Of a stretch of 44,856 bases of DNA, positions 41,845-44,856 are shown in pieces. A model generated the notes under the pieces. The model searched no databases, had not been told where the DNA came from, and saw nothing but the letters and a program-made list of their open reading frames with translations. Source of the DNA: Nitrospirota bacterium (GTDB lineage Bacteria; Nitrospirota; Thermodesulfovibrionia; Thermodesulfovibrionales; UBA6898); assembly GCA_004321925.1 (NCBI GenBank), contig SCQH01000097.1, positions 1 through 44,856 of the forward strand, in the 5' to 3' direction. The position numbers were made by a program, and so were the translations under genes. The first letter of the stretch is position 1. Each line of letters begins with the position of its first letter.

Positions 41845-42765
41845 ATGAATATGCAGAAAAGAAAGAGGAGTTTTACGCTGATCGTCGCCGGTATCCTTTG
41901 CCTGGCATTCTGGGCCGCGGCCCCGGGCCTGTCAGAGGCCGCAGGAAAAGGCGAGGCAGCCGGTTCCCTGGCCATCGACGGCAAAAGCGTCCGCCTCGTC
42001 AATGTCTATGCCATGGACCAGCCGAACACCTTTGATAAGAAGAAATCAGACATTGCCGTGATGATCACCGAAAAAGCGCTGGAGGATGAGGCCTTCAGGG
42101 ACCTCGAGGACCTTCTCGATACCTCGCGCAGCCTCAAGGGGACCGCCTGGGTCTATTTCAAGATCAATTCCGAAGAGAAACCCATCTACGAGATGGTCTC
42201 CCACCCGACCCTCGGTGAAAGCACCCTGATGATGTCCGGCTTCACCCGGGCCGATTTCATCAAGCAGGTCCTTACCGGAAAGAAGATCGAAGGGACCTTC
42301 AGGACAAAACAGAAAGAAGATTTCATGGGCCATTTCTATGAGCTCGACGTGAAGTTCAATGCAGAGATAACCAGGGCAAAGCGGCCGGAGCCTCTTCCTG
42401 ATGCAAAGAGCGGCAAGGCCCTTCCTGCAAACGGCGGCGAGCCGTACAAGGCATATAAGGCCCTGCATACCGCCCTCATAAATAAGGACATTGCCCAGTT
42501 CCGCAAGCTCGCCCCCGAGTCCGGAAAGACAAAGGACCTCACCGACAAAGAGATAGCAGAAGGCATGGAGTTCATGGCCCTGATGATCCCTCATGACCCG
42601 ACCCTGACAAAAGGCTATATAAGCAAGTCAGGAGACCGGGCTGTCCTCTACCTGACCGGGATGGTCGAGAACGAAAAGAATTACGGCACCATTGAGATGT
42701 TAAAGAAAGCAGACCAGTGGCGGACCGTCAAAGAGGGCTGGAGCAATACCCCGCCAGGCAAATAG
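41845..42765 (+). CDS. Secreted protein of unknown function
   Basis: 306 residues. Signal peptide (ending LSEAA), a first domain (DGKSVRLVNVYAMDQPNTFDKKK ... GFTRADFIKQVLTGKKIEGTF) and a C-terminal part (YKALHTALINKDIAQFRKLAPES) that resembles the small secreted protein encoded at 43662. Ribosome site AAAGGAG. Role unknown. Confidence 0.8.
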   Translation: MNMQKRKRSFTLIVAGILCLAFWAAAPGLSEAAGKGEAAGSLAIDGKSVRLVNVYAMDQPNTFDKKKSDIAVMITEKALEDEAFRDLEDLLDTSRSLKGTAWVYFKINSEEKPIYEMVSHPTLGESTLMMSGFTRADFIKQVLTGKKIEGTFRTKQKEDFMGHFYELDVKFNAEITRAKRPEPLPDAKSGKALPANGGEPYKAYKALHTALINKDIAQFRKLAPESGKTKDLTDKEIAEGMEFMALMIPHDPTLTKGYISKSGDRAVLYLTGMVENEKNYGTIEMLKKADQWRTVKEGWSNTPPGK

Positions 42766-42789
42766 GCAGAATAAGGGGGACTGTGACCG

Positions 42790-43449
42790 ATGTGCGGCCG
42801 TTTTGTCCGAAGCAGTCCGGCCTCGCTGATCGCAGAGAGGTTCAGCACCGGTCTTCCGCCTGATCTCCCGGAGCCCAGCTGCAACATTGCGCCGACCCAG
42901 GAGATCCTCATCATCAACCAGCAGGGGGCCAAACAGCTCGTCACCTGCAGATGGGGGTTCCTCCCTTCCTGGGCCAAGGCCCCTTCGCCGGAACAGAGCA
43001 TGATCAATGCGCGGGCAGAGACCATCGCGACGAAGCCTGCCTTCAGGGAAGCCTTCAGGCAGCAGAGGTGTCTTGTCATAGCCGACGGCTTCTATGAATG
43101 GCAGAAGGTAAAGGGCCGGAAAATACCTGTATACATCCATCTCAGGTCAGGGGGGCCCTTCGGCCTTGCAGGCATCTATAGCCGATTGAAGTCGCCTGAA
43201 GGGAAAGATATCTGCACCTGCGCGATCATCACCACCGGGGCAAATGAACTGCTGGCGCCCATCCATGACCGTATGCCGGTCATACTCCCGAGGGACAAGG
43301 AAGACCTCTGGCTCGACCCCCGTCAGGGCCCGGACGTCCTGCTTAAGATGCTCAAGCCCTACCCCTCAGAGGAGCTTGATTATTACGAGGTCTCCCCTAA
43401 AGTGAACGCCCCCGCCTACGACTTCCCTGACGCCATCAACCCCATCTGA
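42790..43449 (+). CDS. SRAP (YedK/HMCES) abasic-site crosslinking protein
   Basis: 219 residues. N-terminal Cys2 (MCGRF) is the catalytic nucleophile that forms a thiazolidine DNA-protein crosslink at abasic sites. The other hallmarks SMINARAETI, CLVIADGFYEWQK and IHDRMPVILP supply the conserved Asn, Glu and His. The protein acts in the response to single-stranded abasic DNA. It starts 24 bp after the secreted-protein stop. No LexA box was identified. Confidence 0.95.
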   Translation: MCGRFVRSSPASLIAERFSTGLPPDLPEPSCNIAPTQEILIINQQGAKQLVTCRWGFLPSWAKAPSPEQSMINARAETIATKPAFREAFRQQRCLVIADGFYEWQKVKGRKIPVYIHLRSGGPFGLAGIYSRLKSPEGKDICTCAIITTGANELLAPIHDRMPVILPRDKEDLWLDPRQGPDVLLKMLKPYPSEELDYYEVSPKVNAPAYDFPDAINPI

Positions 43450-43661
43450 ATATAGAAGGCTGACCGTTCCATAATCTCCCGGCCTGATAGGTTCTACCGG
43501 GAAGATGAGGGTCTATGATAAGGCCAGGCCTTGTGGTAGAATGGTACTGCATAAGAGACGGATAAGGGCTGCTTTCCTGTTATCGGGGAGGCGAAGTGCG
43601 TGATAACCATGTAACCCTCCTGTCCGCCAGGGACGGAGAAAAGAAAGATGAGGAGTCGGAT

Positions 43662-44063
43662 ATGTTAAGAGGGATTTGGACTGTCGTGGCAATATCGTTC
43701 ATGGTTCTGCTTTTCTCAATGCCGGCGCAAGCTGCTGAGAGCAAGGGCAAGCCGGCCGGCAAGGAGGATATCAAGGCCGTGACCGCGGCCATGAATGACC
43801 TGACAAAGGCCTGCAAGGCCAAGGACAAGGAAAAGGTAAAGAAGTTCCTGACGAAGGCGGCAATGGAAGATGTGAAGAAGGATCCCTCCACGCTCGACAT
43901 GTTCATGGCCATGTGCGCTGACAACAAGATAAACAAGAACACCAAGTTTACCCTGGACGGCAACGCGATGACCATCGAGACTGTCACGAAAGATAAGACC
44001 GGCACGATGACCGAGACAACACGCATGGTCAAGGAAGACGGCCAGTGGAAGGCAGGCAAATAA
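43662..44063 (+). CDS. Small secreted protein, possible nuclear-transport-factor-2-like fold
   Basis: 133 residues. ATG at 43662 follows AGGAG; the frame from 43596 has no signal sequence. Signal peptide MLRGIWTVVAISFMVLL...AQAA, then MNDLTKACKAKDKEKVKKFLTKAAMED and KFTLDGNAMTIETVTKDK ... RMVKEDGQWKAGK. The last motif and size suggest a DUF4878/lumazine-like or NTF2-type domain, as in the C-terminus of the protein at 41845. Function unknown. Confidence 0.75.
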   Translation: MLRGIWTVVAISFMVLLFSMPAQAAESKGKPAGKEDIKAVTAAMNDLTKACKAKDKEKVKKFLTKAAMEDVKKDPSTLDMFMAMCADNKINKNTKFTLDGNAMTIETVTKDKTGTMTETTRMVKEDGQWKAGK

Positions 44064-44082
44064 TTTCCTGAGATGCTTGAGC

Positions 44083-44109
44083 AGCGTGCGGGGCGGTGTC
44101 CCGCACGCT
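44083..44109. repeat. Stem-loop after the small secreted protein
   Basis: AGCGTGCGGG (44083-44092) pairs perfectly with 44100-44109 around a 7-base loop. It may end the transcript, but it has no T tract. Confidence 0.5.
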
Positions 44110-44232
44110 GTGTAGTCAGCGTGTTTCATACTCTTGCGCCGAGGCGATCGGCGGGTCAATAGACTCTGAGAGTGCAGAAAAAGGGTGACCCGTTATGTTC
44201 TTGTTTCCGAAACGGAACTGACAGGGGTTGTC

Positions 44233-44745
44233 TTATTCCCCTTTTTTCATGCGCACCGCCTCTGCGATTCTCTGCCGCAAGTATTCATACCATTCGTCCT
44301 GGATCCTGTCTATCGGACCGATGTTTGTTTTGAAGCCTTCCAGTGTGCCGCCCGCTTCTATCAATTTCCTGTACCCATCTGAGTAGACCCCGTCTTTATA
44401 GTGGAACAGGAAATGGGTGAGGCTCCACCAATGCATGTAATACAGATTGAAGTGCCTGTTGACATCGGGCCCGCCGCTGCCGCTGATGAGAGCTGTCAGC
44501 GGGATTATCTTTCCGGCTTTGATATCCTGACCGATGTTGCCGGTCAAGGCGAGGCCCGGCAGCCACCATAGAGGATACGAATCAAAGGCTATCTGCCCCG
44601 GATGTAATTTGCCGGCCTCTATCTTGCTCGATCCGAAATAGTCCGCCAAGCCTTCATCTATCCACTGCGGTATTTTGAAATGAGCAACCTCATTATTTAA
44701 TTGATGCATCGCTTCATGCAGCATCCAGTGGTAGGGGATAACGTA
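44233..44745 (-). pseudogene. Gluzincin-type metalloprotease, 5' end cut by an IS
   Basis: The frame reads minus-strand from about 44745 (YVIPYHWM) with no start of its own. The first Met is within WMLHEAMHQLN. The zinc motif HEAMH and downstream IDEGLADYF fit the DUF1570/gluzincin type, whose HExxH normally lies well inside the protein, so a large N-terminal part is missing. On its 5' side, another sequence begins that looks like the left end of an IS. It has a Trp/Tyr-rich domain (YPLWWLPGLAL) and a C-terminal region (RHFNLYYMHWWSLTHFLFHYKDGV). Confidence 0.7.
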
Positions 44746-44856
44746 TCATATTTTTCGCACATTTAAAGTCATGGTGTCCTCAAAATGGTAATGTAATTTA
44801 TCGAGAAAAACATAACCAGAGGAGAGACACCATGACTCAAAAGAATTGTACCAGAA
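44746..44856 (+). mobile_element. Left end of an insertion sequence (continues past the edge)
   Basis: Next to the broken protease gene, a new AT-rich sequence leads after about 85 bp to GAGGAGAG and an ATG at 44832, from which MTQKNCTR is read to the edge. An 11-bp inverted repeat (44768-44778 with 44826-44836) brackets the ribosome site and start codon. The family cannot be fixed from eight residues. Confidence 0.45.

Noticed and set aside
43486-43510. Short palindrome TCCCGG ... CCGGGA after the SRAP gene
   Set aside because: A 6-bp stem with a long loop and no T tract is not enough for a terminator call.
1-44856. CRISPR arrays or a full prophage
   Set aside because: No regularly spaced repeats and no phage structural genes were seen; repeats are REP-like and MITE-like only.

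Overview
The window looks like a chromosomal segment of an uncultivated anaerobic or microaerophilic bacterium with a GC-rich genome. The best guess is Nitrospirota (Thermodesulfovibrionia-like) or a related deltaproteobacterial-type lineage. This is inferred from the gene repertoire: several sensor kinases, two of them with heme-binding motifs; a 13-heme cytochrome c with a membrane cytochrome b; a fabG-acpP-fabF-rnc cluster; and short lipoproteins and secreted proteins of the kind seen in such genomes. No rRNA gene or other phylogenetic marker settles it.

Layout. 1-3357 (minus strand): a membrane sensor protein cut by the left edge, then an OmpR-type regulator/histidine kinase pair. 3497-5746: an AmpG-type muropeptide permease facing a DUF1460 amidase-like gene and a CopZ-like metallochaperone. 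5822-9292: a heme-motif sensor kinase coupled to a metallo-beta-lactamase-fold protein. 9288-12490: a mobile-DNA zone with a REP-associated (RAYT) transposase, copies of a palindromic repeat, an IS481-type remnant, an IS110-family element and a broken membrane gene. 12695-15719: core fatty-acid and RNA-processing genes (fabG, acpP, fabF, rnc). 15816-18184: a promoter and leader, a CBS-domain protein and a phosphohexomutase. 18181-19757 (minus): a monoheme cytochrome c in tandem with an Nramp transporter. 19929-20743: tRNA-Ser(GCT), a lipoprotein and tRNA-Arg(ACG). 21033-23718: a receiver-only protein, a GT87-like membrane protein and DNA polymerase IV. 23823-26501 (minus): a rhodanese, a secreted Trp/Tyr/Gln-rich protein, a small membrane protein and what appears to be a solitary integron gene cassette. 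26735-26843 is a MITE-like palindrome nested in an older repeat. 26977-29605: a quinone-oxidoreductase-like enzyme and an M56-type membrane peptidase pair. 29772-34915: a redox cluster of small membrane protein, 13-heme cytochrome c, diheme cytochrome b, heme-motif NarX-like kinase and NarL-like regulator. 34974-40975: a MidA-family methyltransferase, a sugar isomerase-like protein, an FmdB zinc ribbon, coaE, and an NtrC-type regulator with a soluble kinase. 41059-44063: membrane and secreted proteins of unknown role and an SRAP (YedK/HMCES) protein. 44233-44856: a gluzincin-type protease gene truncated by an insertion sequence that runs off the right edge.

The most interesting points are these. 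(i) A gene cassette at 25942-26501 has both ends readable: a GTTAAGC core site upstream, and an attC whose outer box is its exact complement. (ii) A Cbc-like menaquinol-to-periplasm electron module, whose 13-heme cytochrome shows an internal tetraheme duplication, sits directly upstream of a kinase that itself has a CxxCH motif. (iii) A heme-motif kinase lies 3 bp upstream of a metallo-beta-lactamase-fold gene with no response regulator. (iv) A REP-like repeat supplies the stop codon, and in two cases an identical C-terminal tail, to interrupted genes. (v) A monoheme cytochrome is paired with an Nramp transporter.
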